Source of the DNA: Panicum virgatum
Lineage: Eukaryota > Streptophyta > Magnoliopsida > Poales > Poaceae
Direction of reading: 5' to 3'
Length of the DNA: 64,000 nucleotides
Assembly: GCF_016808335.1 (NCBI RefSeq)
Contig: NC_053141.1
Coordinates: 22,081,924-22,145,923 of the forward strand
Shown: positions 1-11,300 of the stretch, piece by piece
Numbering within the stretch: the first letter of the stretch is position 1
Layout: every line of letters starts with the position of its first letter
Program-made: the position numbers and the translations under genes
The notes under the pieces: model-generated
Told to the model about the DNA's origin: nothing
Seen by the model: the letters and a program-made list of their open reading frames with translations, nothing else
Databases searched by the model: none

Positions 1-2321
1 GAGCATCAGTGCCCTCTTCTTCCCCTTTTGCGCTAGTTGTCGAGACCCTTCGGTCCTTCCCGAGCCCAGAACGCCAAACGGCGCAGCGCCGCCGTGCGCA
101 GGGCCGCCGTCGCCCTTGCCTTCCCCACTCCGGGACTTCCCGAGGTCCAAGAAGACCCCAGGTGGACTACGCATGGCGCGTAGTCCATCCTAGGCCAGAC
201 CGCGTGCCAATTAGAGCCCGGAAACGCCGGATTCGCTCACTCCGGCGACCCCGCCGCCGCGGGAGCTCCGCTCCGGTGAGCTTCGCCGCCACCCCGCGCC
301 CCAATCACCTAGAGCCGTCCGATCTGAAAGGAGTGTCCAAGATTAGATCTAGGATCCTTTAGATCTGAGCCGCCAGATCCTAACCCTACGGCTGAGATCC
401 AAACTTACCGCTTCGCCTGTCACTTTTACATAAGAGCCCCTCCCTTTATTGCTAATCAACCCGCGGTCCTGATCTATTTAAAAATATTTACGCAGAGGTC
501 CTGTTTTATTCACTTAAGCCCCTGATCTTTTTAAATATCAAACCCGCAGTCCAGGCTTGAAGATTTTGCGCGTCAGCCCTTAGAATTAATGTTTATTCAC
601 GTTTTAGCCCTCGGTTTTTGCAGAAAACCCCTAGAGCTTAGTTTTTCTCGCAAATAAGCCCCTAGAACTTGTTTTTAGCCTAGATTACGTGTTTTAGCTC
701 CGATTTTAGCGTTCTTTATGTCCACGAGATCGTTGTAACGCGTAGAATAGTTTTAGACTAGTTTAATGTGCTGTTTTTATGTATTGTTGTACTGCTTCTT
801 AGTTTTTGTTAGTGTTTGCTTGTATGCTTATTATTGTGCATTGTTTTGGCCATGTGTTCGTGAGTAGACGTTGATCCATCTGAGGAGCCCCAGTACCAGT
901 ACCCAGAGCAGCCGTCTTCGGAGCAGTTTGAGCAGCAGCCAGAGCAGTACGAGGAAGGCAAGTATAACATGAACAACCTATCATCTTTAAATACAATTTC
1001 ATACTGCATTTTAATACTGTATGCCTATAAGGATTTCCTAGCCACTTTATATACTTTATATATACCTTTGGGTTGCATTTTGGTTAGATGTGCTAGGTTG
1101 CTGCGCTATAACACACTCTGGTCCTTTTTAATTAAATTGATTAATGGTTTACTTGAACTTAATTCTGAGAGTGGCCCTCTGTGTGGATGAGTGGCTCACG
1201 TCTCGTTAAAAGATGTTTTGTAGAAACATGGTTTAGGGGGCCAGCACGTTGCTTAGTGCTTGGTTGGCCACTCTCCATAAGGACCGGTTCATAGAGCGAC
1301 AACCTGGGACAACAGCGCTACCACAAGGCTAGAATGGGATAGACTTGGCTTACTAATTAGGTCTTTTTGGTTTGGAGTAACTTACCTGCGGGGCAAGAGT
1401 AGTAAGCTTCAATGGTCCCTGCTCCTCCGGCTTGGTCTGTGCTTGGATTGCGCTCCTGTGCTTGTACCCCCGTGAGGTGGGCCCCATCGTCGCTGACCTA
1501 TCTCTCGCGGTTACGCCTTACCAACGAGATTCTTTGTAACGGCCTCGTAGTGAGTCGCTGGCCATCTCACCTAAGGAAGTGTGATGAACAACTGGCGTAG
1601 CTCACGACTTGTGGGTAAAGATGTGCAACCTCTGCAGAGTGTAAAACTGGTATACTAGCCGTGCTCACGGTTATGAGCGGCCCAGATCCTCCTTTTGATT
1701 AGTGAAGTTATCTCCTTCCGACGAGGGAGGTGCTTCTCGGGGTTACTTTGGTGGCTTGGTTTTGGTTTGGTTTTTCTCAGTAGTGACATGATTAAACTTG
1801 ATTAATTACTATGTAACTGGGTTAATGGTAATTCATCAACTCATAGTAAATAGCTTTAGTAAAATCTTGCCAACACTTAAAAGCTAATGTAGTTGAGTCA
1901 GCCAACCTTAGAGCCTCATAGTTTGTGTTATACTTGTTGAGTACAAGTTGTGTACTCACCCTTGCCTCTTCTCTACTTTTTCCTCTTGGATACGCTACTG
2001 CTGCTCAGTTCCTGCCGACACGAGGGAGTTCGTCCAGCGCTACCAAGACTACGAGGACTTCTAGGTGTTCGTCTCCCAGTCGACGTCCCTGTGGCGCCCT
2101 GCTTCAGCTTCGGAGAGCTTTATTCGTATTTTGTACTTCGCTTCCGCTGTATCAGACATTTTGTCATTATTGTAATAAATAACATTCGTATTCGCTTTAT
2201 TATATCTTTTTACGTGATATGTGCTATGATATACTGTTCATTCTGTTGTATATACGTGTGACATGATCCTGGCACGTATATGATTGCTCGGTTTATGTTC
2301 TTTTATAAACCGGGTGTTACA
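1..2321 (+). mobile_element. W: 3' part of a family-A chromovirus LTR
   Basis: The window opens inside an LTR whose first kilobase lies to the left. It ends at 2321 with GGGTGTTACA, the inverse of the TGTAACACCC that starts sister LTRs. In order it holds a GC-rich stretch (1-350), a T-rich stretch with repeated AAGCCCCTGAA-like phrases (430-700), a Glu/Gln/Tyr-coding block (868-957), a second coding block (2009-2064), an AATAAATAA polyadenylation-like signal near 2173, and a terminal hairpin, CGGTTTAT pairing with ATAAACCG. It abuts pol sequence directly at 2322, with no primer-binding site. I therefore read it as the 3' LTR of an element inserted into the pol of X. Confidence 0.88.
868..2064 (+). 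CDS. Candidate split ORF inside the LTR (exons 868-957 and 2009-2064)
   Basis: Exon C (868-957, 90 nt) follows GTGAGTAG and ends GAGGAAG before GCAAGTAT, a good GC-type 5' splice site. Exon D (2009-2064, 56 nt) follows CTGCTGCTCAG and ends in TAG. Joined, with one base from an upstream exon, they give 48 codons in one frame: acidic, rich in Glu, Gln and Tyr, ending QDYEDF. The upstream frame is closed by TGA just before exon C, so an earlier exon is required; I could not find the start codon. Nine copies exist in the window, and their length differences in exon C are +3, +6 or a disabling 1 nt. Not recognised as a known protein. It could be the 3' end of a captured host gene, or conserved non-coding LTR sequence that only looks coding. 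Confidence 0.4.
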
Positions 2322-2714
2322 GGAATCCGCAGATTTAATGTCAAGGGGAAGTTAGCACCTCGGTATGTTGGTCCATTCAAGGTGCTAGAGAGGAAAGGCG
2401 AAGTTGCTTATCGCCTGGAGTTGCCCATCAGCCTCTCAGGAGTTCATGATGTCTTCCATATATCTCAGCTGAAGAGGTGTCTGCGAGTACCCGAGGAGCA
2501 GGCACCACTAGATGGAGTAGATGTGCAGGAAGATCTGACTTATACAGAGCATCCGGTGAGGATTCTGGAGACATCAGAGAGGGTTACTCGGAACAAGCAC
2601 ATCAAGATGTGCAGAGTTCAGTGGAGTCACCACAGTGAAGCTGAGGCTACACGGGAGCGAGAAGATGAGCTAAAGAAGACATATCCAGATCTCTTTGCTA
2701 GCCAGCCCAGCTAA
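2322..2714 (+). pseudogene. X: pol C-terminus (end of integrase and chromodomain), fragment
   Basis: Open frame beginning mid-pol at GIRRF right after the W LTR. It continues through the end of integrase ([19 protein letters not shown]), the [10 protein letters not shown] motif and a chromodomain (RILETSERVTR, VQWSHH, EAT.ERE) to YPDLFASQPS and a stop. In chromoviruses this domain binds methylated histone H3 and steers integration into heterochromatin. Everything upstream (gag, protease, RT, most of integrase) is absent here and is presumably to the left of W. The copy has no internal stop. The A-family polypurine tract AAGGGGGTAGGG (2737-2748) follows. Confidence 0.85.
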
Positions 2715-2736
2715 ATCTCGGGGACGAGATTTCTTT

Positions 2737-2748
2737 AAGGGGGTAGGG
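2737..2748 (+). other. Polypurine tract of X
   Basis: AAGGGGGTAGGG lies 2 bp before the TGTAACACCC start of the 3' LTR. It is the expected plus-strand primer of reverse transcription. The same tract precedes the LTRs of Y, Z, H, N and F with one or two changes. Confidence 0.8.
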
Positions 2749-3630
2749 TCTGTAACACCCTAATTTAAATTTCCGCGCTTGTTAATGAATTTAATTGGCT
2801 TTATTTAAATTTCTAAGGATTATTGTGTTAGTCTGGCATTTAATCTAAATTTTTGTCCCTTAAGTAATTAAAATTTTAACATAGGTTTAATTTTGTTGTT
2901 GCATCATGCTGGAGCATTTCTTTATTTGTTTGAGTGAATAGGTTTTTGGATTCAAATTTGTTTGAATTCAATTTAATGTGAGTTAGTAGTATAGTAAATA
3001 GAAAATGGAAAAGGGAAAGAGGACCCAGCCCAAACCCAAAGCCAAACCCAGCCCGCTCCCCTTTTTCTCTGTTCCCGGACAACCCAACAGGCCGGCCCAA
3101 ACGCCGCTTGCGGCCCAGCTTGCCTCCTCCCGCGCTCAGCCCGCGAGGCGCCAGGCCCAGCACAGCGGCCCGTTCCCTCCGCACGCGCGACACCCGCTCA
3201 CGCGCGAGCGCAGGCCCATCCGCCAGCAGTTCACCGCGCGTCACTGACCGCCCGGGCCCGCGTGTCAGCGCCTTCCTCTTCCTCCCGCATCCGCCGCTCA
3301 CTCACCGGCTGCCCCGCAATCCCCGCCGGGATAACGATGGGCGCGCCCCCGCAAGATCCCTAGCGCCTTCTTTAAACCCCCGCGGACCCCCTGCTCCTCC
3401 TCCTACGCACTAGCGCCCCCATCAAACCCTAGCCGCAACCCTAGCACACCGCCACCACCCCGCTCCGCCGCGCAGACCTCCCAGCGCCGCCGCAGACCGG
3501 CCACGCCACCGCCTCCCAGGTCTTGCAAACCACCGCAACCACCCCGCCTCGACGTCCAGAAGCTCTCCGAGCCACCGGATCGAAGAATCGACCCGAGCTT
3601 CCTCGGAATCGCACCCGAGCCCCAACTCCG

Positions 3631-3706
3631 GTAAATTCTGGATTCACCGGAATTACTCGCCGCCGGTGACGTTTGGCCCGCCCTGACCCACCTTCCAACC
3701 TCGCAG
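3631..3706 (+). other. Predicted leader intron in the X LTR (GT-AG, 76 bp)
   Basis: Donor CCG|GTAAAT and acceptor ACCTCGCAG|GCAC with a C-rich tract before the AG. Equivalent introns of 74-77 bp lie at the same place in Y (9402-9478), Z (13159-13234), S (30401-30474), L (53585-53661) and H (47756-47831, minus). The exon that follows is exactly 140 nt in X, Y, S, L and H, and 149 nt in Z. Confidence 0.5.
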
Positions 3707-4715
3707 GCACACCCCGCATCGATCCGCGCCGCCCAGATGTCCGGAGGCCCCTTGCTTCGACCTGTCTCCGACCCCGTCCGAGCGCCGCCGCCTGGGCCTC
3801 GTCGCCGGCCCCCTCTGCGCCGCATCTCCGCCCGTTTCCAAGCTCGGTGAGCTCCCCTAGTCCCCGCCGTGCTCTTACTCTAGTTGTAGTAGCCGTGGCG
3901 TTCTCTAGGCCCCAGCGAGCCGCACGCCGGCGAGCTCTGTTGCGCCGAGCCGCCCCCACCGCCGCGCGCCCCTCCCCGTACCCCGCAGCGCCCCGCCAAG
4001 AGCCCCAGTGGCTTACTCATGCCACGGGCATGCTCCAGAGCCCAGCCGTGGCCCGAATCAGCCACAGGAAGGCCGGATTCGGCTTTCTCCGGCGCTGCGC
4101 CACCGCGGGAGTTCGCCGCCGGCGCGTTCCGCCGCCGCCCGCACGCCCAAACCTTCTGAACCGCCCGATCTAAACCCGACGCCTCTGATTAGATCTAGAA
4201 CACATCAAACCTGACCCCTCCGATCGAGATCCAATGGCCTGGATCCAAGGATACCGGTTTGGCCTGTCCTTTTTTCTAAAGAGACCCCCGGTTTTGTTAA
4301 TATCAACCCGCACTCCTTTGTAGTTCAAAAGTAATTGCAGTTAGGCCCAAAACTTTGCAAGGACCCCCCTGACCTTCCTAGAAATTGAACCCGCCATCCA
4401 GCCCCTGTCTTTTTGCGAGTTAGAGCCCAGAACTACCTTTTAATTATGTTTAGGCCCTCGGTTTTTGCAGAAAACCCCCTAGAACCTTAGTTTTCTTGCA
4501 GTTTAGTCCCTGAACCTTGTTTTTAGACTAGAATATGCGTTTTAGCTCCGTTTTAGGCGTTCTTTATGTCCACGTGATCGTTGTAACGCATAGAATAGTT
4601 TTAGACTAGTTTAGTGTGCTATTTTTATGTATTGATGTACTATTTCTTAGTGTTAGCATTTGTTTTCATGTATGTTTATGTTGTGCATTGTTTTTGGCCA
4701 TGTGTTCGTGAGTAG

Positions 4716-5895
4716 ACGTTGAGCTACCAGAGGAGCCCCAGTACCTGTACCCGGAGCAGCCGTCTTCCGACCAGTTTGAGCAGCAGCAGGAGCAGTACGA
4801 GGAAGGCAAGTATAACATGAACAACCTATCACTTTAAATACACTTTCATACTGCATTTTAAGATTGTATGCCTATAAGGATTTCCTAGCCACTTTATATC
4901 CTTTATATATCCTTTGGGTTGCATTTTGGTTAGTTGTGCTAGGTGCCGCGCTATAACACATAATGGTCCTTTTTAATTAATTTAATTAATGGTTTATGCA
5001 ACTTAATTCTGGGAGTGGCCCTCTGTGCTTCATGCTTGGGTGGCTCACGTCTCGTTAAAATATGTTTTGTTAGAAACATGGTTTAGGGGGCCAGCACGGT
5101 GCTTAGTGCTTGGTTGGCCACTCTCCATAAGGACCGGTTCATAGAGCGACAACCTGGGATAACAGCGCTACCACAAGGCTAGAATGTGATAGACTTGGCG
5201 TAATAATTAGATCTTTTTGGTTTGGAGTAACTTACCTGCGGGGCAGGGGCGGTAAGCTACTATGACCCTCATGCTGAGTGGCCTCGTCTGTGCTTCGTGT
5301 CTTGACGCCCACTGGACCTGCTCCATAGTCACCGATCCACCCTCGCGGTTACTCCCTACCAACGAGATTCTTTGTAAAGGCCTCATAGTGAGTTTGCTAG
5401 TCATCTCACCTAAGGAAGTGTGATGAACAACTGGCATAGCTCATGACTTGTGGGTAAAGATGTGCAACCTCTGCAGAGTGTAAAACTGGTATACTAGCCG
5501 TGCTCATGGTCATGAGCGGCCTAGATCCTCCTTTTGATTAGTGGGGTTATCTCCATCCGACGAGGGGGGTGCCTCTCGGGGTTACCTTGGTGGTTTCGGT
5601 TTTGGTTCTCAGTAGTAACATGATTAATTTTGATTAATTATTATGTAACTGGGTTAATGGTAATTCATCAACTTGTAGTAAATAGCTTTAATAAAATTTT
5701 GCCAAGACTTAAAAGCTAATGCAGTCAGTCGGCCAACCTTAGAGCCTCATAGTTTGTGTTATACTTGTTGAGTACAAGTTGTGTACTCACTCTTGCCTCT
5801 TCTCTACTTTTTCCTCTTGGATACGCTACTGCTGCTCAGTTCCTGCCGACACGAGGGAGTTCGCTAAGCGCTACTAGGAGTACGAGGACTTCTAG
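4716..5895 (+). pseudogene. Split LTR ORF in X, broken in exon D
   Basis: Exon C (4716-4805, 90 nt) is open and keeps the Glu/Gln/Tyr pattern, with GCAAGT at the donor. Exon D (5840-5895) has TAG at 5875-5877 where other copies have CAG, so the last five residues are lost. Splice signals are otherwise intact. Confidence 0.4.
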
Positions 5896-6151
5896 GCGTT
5901 CGTCTCCCAGTTGACGTCCCTGTGGTGCCCTGCTCAGCTTCGGAGAGTTTTTACCGTATTTGTACTTCGCTTCCGCTGTATCAGACATTTTTGTCATTAA
6001 TGTAATAAATAACATTCCTATTCACTTTATTATATCTTTTTATGTGATATGTCCTATGATATACTATTCATTCTGTTGTATATACGTGTGACTTGATCCT
6101 GGCACGTATATGATTGCTCGGTTTATGTCCTTTTATAAACCGGGTGTTACA

Positions 6152-8343
6152 GTATTATCTCCAAGGGAGGTATTGCACTTGATCCGAGCAAGGTGAAGGA
6201 TGTGCTCGAGTGGGAGACACCGCAGACGGTGAAGGAAGTCCGGTCATTCTTGGGCTTAGCAGGATATTATCGGAGGTTCATTGAGAATTTCTCCAAGATC
6301 GCGAAGCCTTTGACTTCCTTGCTAGAGAAGAATGTGGCATTCATATGGACTGATGAGCGTCAGATGACCTTTGATGAGCTGAAGAAGAGGTTGACTACGG
6401 CGCCAGTCCTTACTCTGCCAGACCAGAGCAAGAGGTTCACGGTGTTCTGTGATGCTTCGAAGGATGGTCTTGGTTGTGTTCTGATGCAGGAGGGTAGAGT
6501 GATTGCTTATGCTTCACGGCAGTTACGTCGGCATGAGCTGAACTATCCCACTCATGATCTCGAGTTAGCCGCAGTTGTGCATGCTCTGAAGATTTGGAGG
6601 CATTACTTGTATGGGCAGTAGTGTGATATCTACACTGATCACAAGAGCCTCAAGTATATATTCACACAGAATGAGCTGAACATGCGGCAGAGGAGATGGT
6701 TAGAATTGGTCAAGGATTATGACCTGGAGATTCACTATCATCCGGGTAAGGCCAATGTCATGGCAGATGCTCTGAGCAGAAGAAGCTATGTCAACATGGC
6801 CATTGCTTTCCAGATGCCTCTAGAGTTATGCGAGGAGTTTGAGCAGTTGAGTCTGGGTTTCTTGCATCATACTTCGAGTGTAGCATTCGAGGCAGTACCC
6901 ACTCTAGAGGCAGAGATCGGGCAGCATCAGAAAGAAGATGAGAAGCTGCCGGAGATCCGTGAGTTGCTCAAGAAAGGCAAAGCTCCTCATTTCAGAGAGG
7001 ATGATCAGGGTACCTTGTGGTACAAGAACCGGATCTGTGTGCCAGATGTGAAGGATCTCCGGAAGTTGATTCTGAGTGAGGCCCATGATACAGCTTACTC
7101 TATTCATCTGGGCAGCACGAAGATGTATTATGATCTGAAGGAACATTTCTGGTGGTATGGGATGAAGCGTTCAGTGGCAGAGTACGTGGCTATTTGTGAC
7201 ACCTGTCAGCGTGTCAAGGCTGAGCATCAGAGGCCAGCAGGTCTGTTACAGCCTTTGAAGATTCCAGAGTGGAAATGGGAGGAAATCACTATGGACTTCA
7301 TTGTTGGATTGCCTCGTACTCAGAAAGGGTACAACTCCATATGGGTAGTAGTGGATCGTCTGACGAAGGTTGCTCACTTTATTCCAGTGAACACTACTTA
7401 CTCCGGTGCTAGACTTGCAGAGTTGTACATCTCTCGGATTGTCTGCTTGCATGGTGTGCCCAAGAAGATCATATCTGACAGAGGATCTCAGTTCACTTCA
7501 CGGTTCTGGGAGCAGCTCCATGATTCGTTGGATACGAAGCTGCGTTTCAGTACCTTCTATCATCCTCAGACAGATTGGCAGACAGAGAGAACCAACCACG
7601 TGTTGGAAGATATGTTGAGAACCTGTGCTATCCAGTATGATGCTAGTTGGGATAAGTGCCTGTCGTATACTGAGTTTTCATACAACAACAGCTACCAGGC
7701 CAGTTTGAAGAAGTCCCCCTTTGAGGCATTGTATGGCAGAAAGTGCAGGACTCCTCTCTATTGGGATCAGATTGGCGAGAAGCAGCTCTTTGGCCCTGAT
7801 ATTATAGAAGATGCAGAGCAAATGGTACAAGCTGTGCGAGAAAATCTGAGGATTGCACAGAGTAGGCAAAAGAGCTATGCAGATGGCAAACGGAGGGACC
7901 TGACTTTCAGTGTTGGTGATCATGTATACCTGAAGGTGTCTCCGATGAGAGGAATTCACAGGTTTAATGTCTAGGGGAAGTTAGCACCTCGGTATGTTGG
8001 TCCATTCAAGGTGCTAGAGAGGAAAGGCGAAGTTGCTTATCGCCTGGAGTTGCCCACCAGCCTCTCAGGAGTTCACGATGTCTTCCATATATCTCAGCTG
8101 AAGAAGTGTCTGCGGGTACCCGAGGAGCAGGCACCACTGGATGGAGTAGATGTGCAGGAAGATCTGACTTATACTGAGCATCTGGTGAAGATTCTGGAGA
8201 CATCAGAGAGGGTTACGCGGAACAAGCGCATCACGATGTGCAGAGTTCAGTGGAGTCACCACAGTGAAGCTGAGGCTACATGGGAGAGAGAAGATGAGCT
8301 GAGGAAGACCTATCCAGATCTCTTTGCTAGCCAGCCCAGCTAA
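6152..8343 (+). pseudogene. Y: pol right half (end of RT, RNase H, integrase, chromodomain) with two stops
   Basis: One continuous frame from the end of RT (ISKGGIALD) through RNase H ([22 protein letters not shown]), integrase and chromodomain to YPDLFASQPS. The integrase has its zinc region (CDTC and upstream His) and the core motifs [16 protein letters not shown] and [10 protein letters not shown]; the normally conserved Gly before QTER is Trp. Two in-frame TAG codons interrupt it, at 6619-6621 (sisters have Trp) and 7972-7974 (sisters have Lys). Otherwise this is the best-preserved pol in the window. Gag, protease and most of RT are missing because X is inserted here; they should lie left of the window. 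Role when intact: cDNA synthesis, RNA degradation and integration. Confidence 0.9.
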
Positions 8344-8379
8344 ATCTCGGGGACGAGATTTCTTCAAGGGGGTAGGGTC

Positions 8380-11300
8380 TGTAACACCCTAATTTAAATT
8401 TCAGCATTTTATAATAAATTTAATTGGCTTTATTTAAATTTCTAAGGATTATTGTGTTAGTCTTGCATTTAATCTAAATTTTGTTCCTTAAGTAATTAAA
8501 ATTTTATCGTAGGTTTAATTTTGTTGTTGCATCATGCTGGAGCATTGCTTTATTTGTTTGAGTGCTAGAGTGAATTCAAATTCAAATTTGAATTCATTTG
8601 GCTTGAGTTTGAGTTAGAAATAGAAATAGGAAATAGAGTTAGAATTAGAAAAGGAAAACCAAAAACCCAAACCCAAAGCAAAACCCAAACCCAATCCAAC
8701 CCCCCTTTCCTGCGGGCCCATTTCTTCCCTTTCCCCGGGCCCAACCCAAGTCCCGTCTCTCCCGCACTGGCCCGTGTCCCGCTCCCGGCCCAGCAACTCA
8801 CCCCGCACGCGGCCCAGCCCCGCAGCTCAGCCGTTCGCGTGCGCCCCCTCACTGGCAGCTCAGTCCCACAGGGCAGACCCGTCCCCTTCCTCCGTCTTCC
8901 CCGCGCCGAACTCCTCTGTTCCGCCCTCACCGTGCTCCCTCGCTGCCCGTGGCCCCACTCCGCACCGTGCACGCACCAGAGGCCCACTGGCCGGCCTCCC
9001 AGAGCCCCTTCCCCTCTAGAAGTTTCCCTGCCCGGAGCCGGATCACGCCGAGTCGTTGCTCGTGATCCGTTTCCCCCGCGTGCGCTCGTCAATCTCGGGA
9101 ACCTCGCGCGACCTTCCAACAGTGGCACGCACGCCCAGATCCCGGCTCCATCCTTAATTAACCCCCGCGACCATCCCTGTGCACACCCACGCCGTTCCAC
9201 CGCCGCCTCAGTGCCCCAGAGCCACCTCCGCCTCGCCATTGCTGGCCCCAAGCTCCGCGCCGCCGTAGTCCCAACGCTCCGCTGCCCTTTAGCCCGTGCC
9301 AACCATCGCGTAGCTTCGCCGTGGCCCCAAGTTTCTCGCCAAACTCTTTGCCCCAGAGCCCAGGCCCTGCCTCGCCTGAATTTCGCCGGGACTGTTCGAC
9401 GGTGAGACCTCTGCGCCACCATGATTTCTCGCCGCCGGTGCAGTACAACCCGCGCTGACCCCCGCTCTCACTTCGTAGGAGCCTCACGTGTTGGATCGTG
9501 ACACCGAGGAGCCCGGAGGACCACCCCAGCACCTAGACCGCGAGATCCACTCCACCTCCGCCGCCGGTCAACGTCGTCGGCACCCCTGCACGGCCTCCCC
9601 GCTCGATCCCGAGCCTCGGTAAGCACCCCCAGGCCTCATCGCCCTTGTTGCACTAGTTGTTTTGGCCCAGGACGCCCTCTAGGTGCTGGTGCGCCACTCG
9701 CGGGCGATGCGCCGCCACACCGAGCCGCCTACACCGCTGAGCTCCACGCTCCGGCCGTCCCCGACCCGCGCACGAGGTCCCAATGGATCACATGTGTCGC
9801 ACTCGTTCTTTTGCACCAGACCGCAATCCAAAAGAGCCCCTGTAGCGCCCGGACGGCCAACTCCGGCGCTGCTCCGCCGCGGGAGCTCTGCTCCGGCGAG
9901 CCGCGCCGCCGCCCCGCGCGCCCTTTGCCCGTGGCCGCCCGATCTGAAAACCGCGGCCCAGATTATAACGTGGGCCGATCCGAACTGATCCGCTAGATCT
10001 AGATCCAACGATCCACATTGCTAGATACCCCTTCAGCCTGACACATTTGCTTAAGAGCCCCTAGACTTCTTTGAAAACAACCCGCCGTCCCAGCCAGTTC
10101 AAATTTAATTGCAGTTTGGCCCAGAATTTAGCGCCCAGCCCCCTAAGCTTTTTAAATATAGAACCCGCCGTCCTAGCTTGGTAATTTCGCGAGTTAGACC
10201 CCAGAGCTACTCTTTAATTACATTTAGGCCCTCGGTTTTTGCCCAGAAACCCCCTGGAACTCCAGTTTTCTTACAAATGGGTCCCTGGAACTTGTTTTTG
10301 GCATAGATTATGCGTTTTAGCTCCGTTTTAGGCGTTCTTTATGTCCATGCAATCGTTGTAATGCATAGAATAGTTTTAGAGTAGTTTAGTGTGCTGTTTT
10401 TATGTATTGATGTATTGTTTCTTAGTTTTTTCTATTGTTTGCTTGTATGTTTATGTTGTGTATTGTTTTTGGCCATGTGTTCGTGAGTAGACGTTGATCC
10501 ATCTGAGGAGCCCCAGTACCAGTACCCGGAGCAGCCGTCTTCCGACCAGTTTGAGAAGCAGCAAAAGCAGTACGAGGAAGGCAAGTATAACATGAACACC
10601 ACCCATCACCTTTAAATACACTTTCATACTGCATTTTAATACTGTTTGCCTATAAGGACTTTCCTAGCCACATTTATCCTTTATATAATTACCTTGGGTT
10701 GCATTTTGGTTAGTTGTGCTAGGTGCCGCGCTATAACACACTTGGTCCTTTTTAATTAATTTGATTAACGGTTTATGCAACTTAATTTTGAGAGTGGCCC
10801 TCTGTGTTGGCTTGAGTGGCTCACGTCTCGTTAAAATATGTTTTGTTAGAAACATGGTTTAGGTGGCCAGCACGGTGCTTACTGTTAGGTTGGCCACTCT
10901 CCATAAGGACCGGTTCATAGAGCGACAACCTGGGACAACAGCGCTACCACAAGACTGGAATGGGACGGTCTTGGCGTAATAATTAGGTCTTTTTGGTTTG
11001 GAGTAACTTACCTGCGGGGCAAGGGTGGTAAGCTTCTATGTCCCTCGTACTGAGTGGCCTCGTCTGTGGTATTCTTGACGCCCACTAGACCTGCTACATG
11101 GTTGCTGATCCAACCCTCACGGTTATTCCTTACCAACGAGATTCTTTGTAAAGGCCTCGTAGTGAGTTTGCTAGTCATCTCACCTAAGGAAGTGTGATGA
11201 ACAACTAGCGTAGCTCACGACTTGTGGGTAAAGATGTGCAACCTCTGTAGAGTGCAAAACTGGTATACTAGCCGTGCTCACGGTCATGAGCGGCCCAGAT

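Larger units (their letters stand above)
2751..6151 (+). mobile_element. X: 3' LTR of family-A chromovirus (3401 bp)
   Basis: Runs from TGTAACACCC to GGGTGTTACA, a perfect 10-bp terminal inverted repeat. The first 250 bp are AT-rich. From about 3000 to 4150 it is very C-rich, with a TTTAAA box near 3373, AAACCCTAG near 3425, a leader intron (3631-3706) and a 140-nt exon-like block (3707-3846). A T-rich stretch, the split-ORF blocks and a polyadenylation-like AATAAATAA follow. The LTR ends against RT sequence at 6152 with no primer-binding site, so X appears to be inserted in the pol of Y. Only the right end is in view, so no TSD can be checked. Confidence 0.9.

Noticed and set aside
809..1009. 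Short minus-strand ORFs (about 66 aa) repeated in every family-A LTR
   Set aside because: They are antisense to the split-ORF exon C; their repetition follows from LTR homology, and splice signals and stop position support the plus frame instead.
1950..2261. ORFs of about 70-110 aa with MLYLLSTS or MYSLLPLL starts at LTR 3' ends
   Set aside because: They run across the exon D acceptor and into the 3' untranslated region, are broken differently in each copy, and their apparent signal-peptide look comes from T-rich intron sequence.
8565..9422. 285-codon minus-strand ORF in the Y LTR
   Set aside because: Lies antisense across the C-rich core; no counterpart with the same frame in other LTRs.
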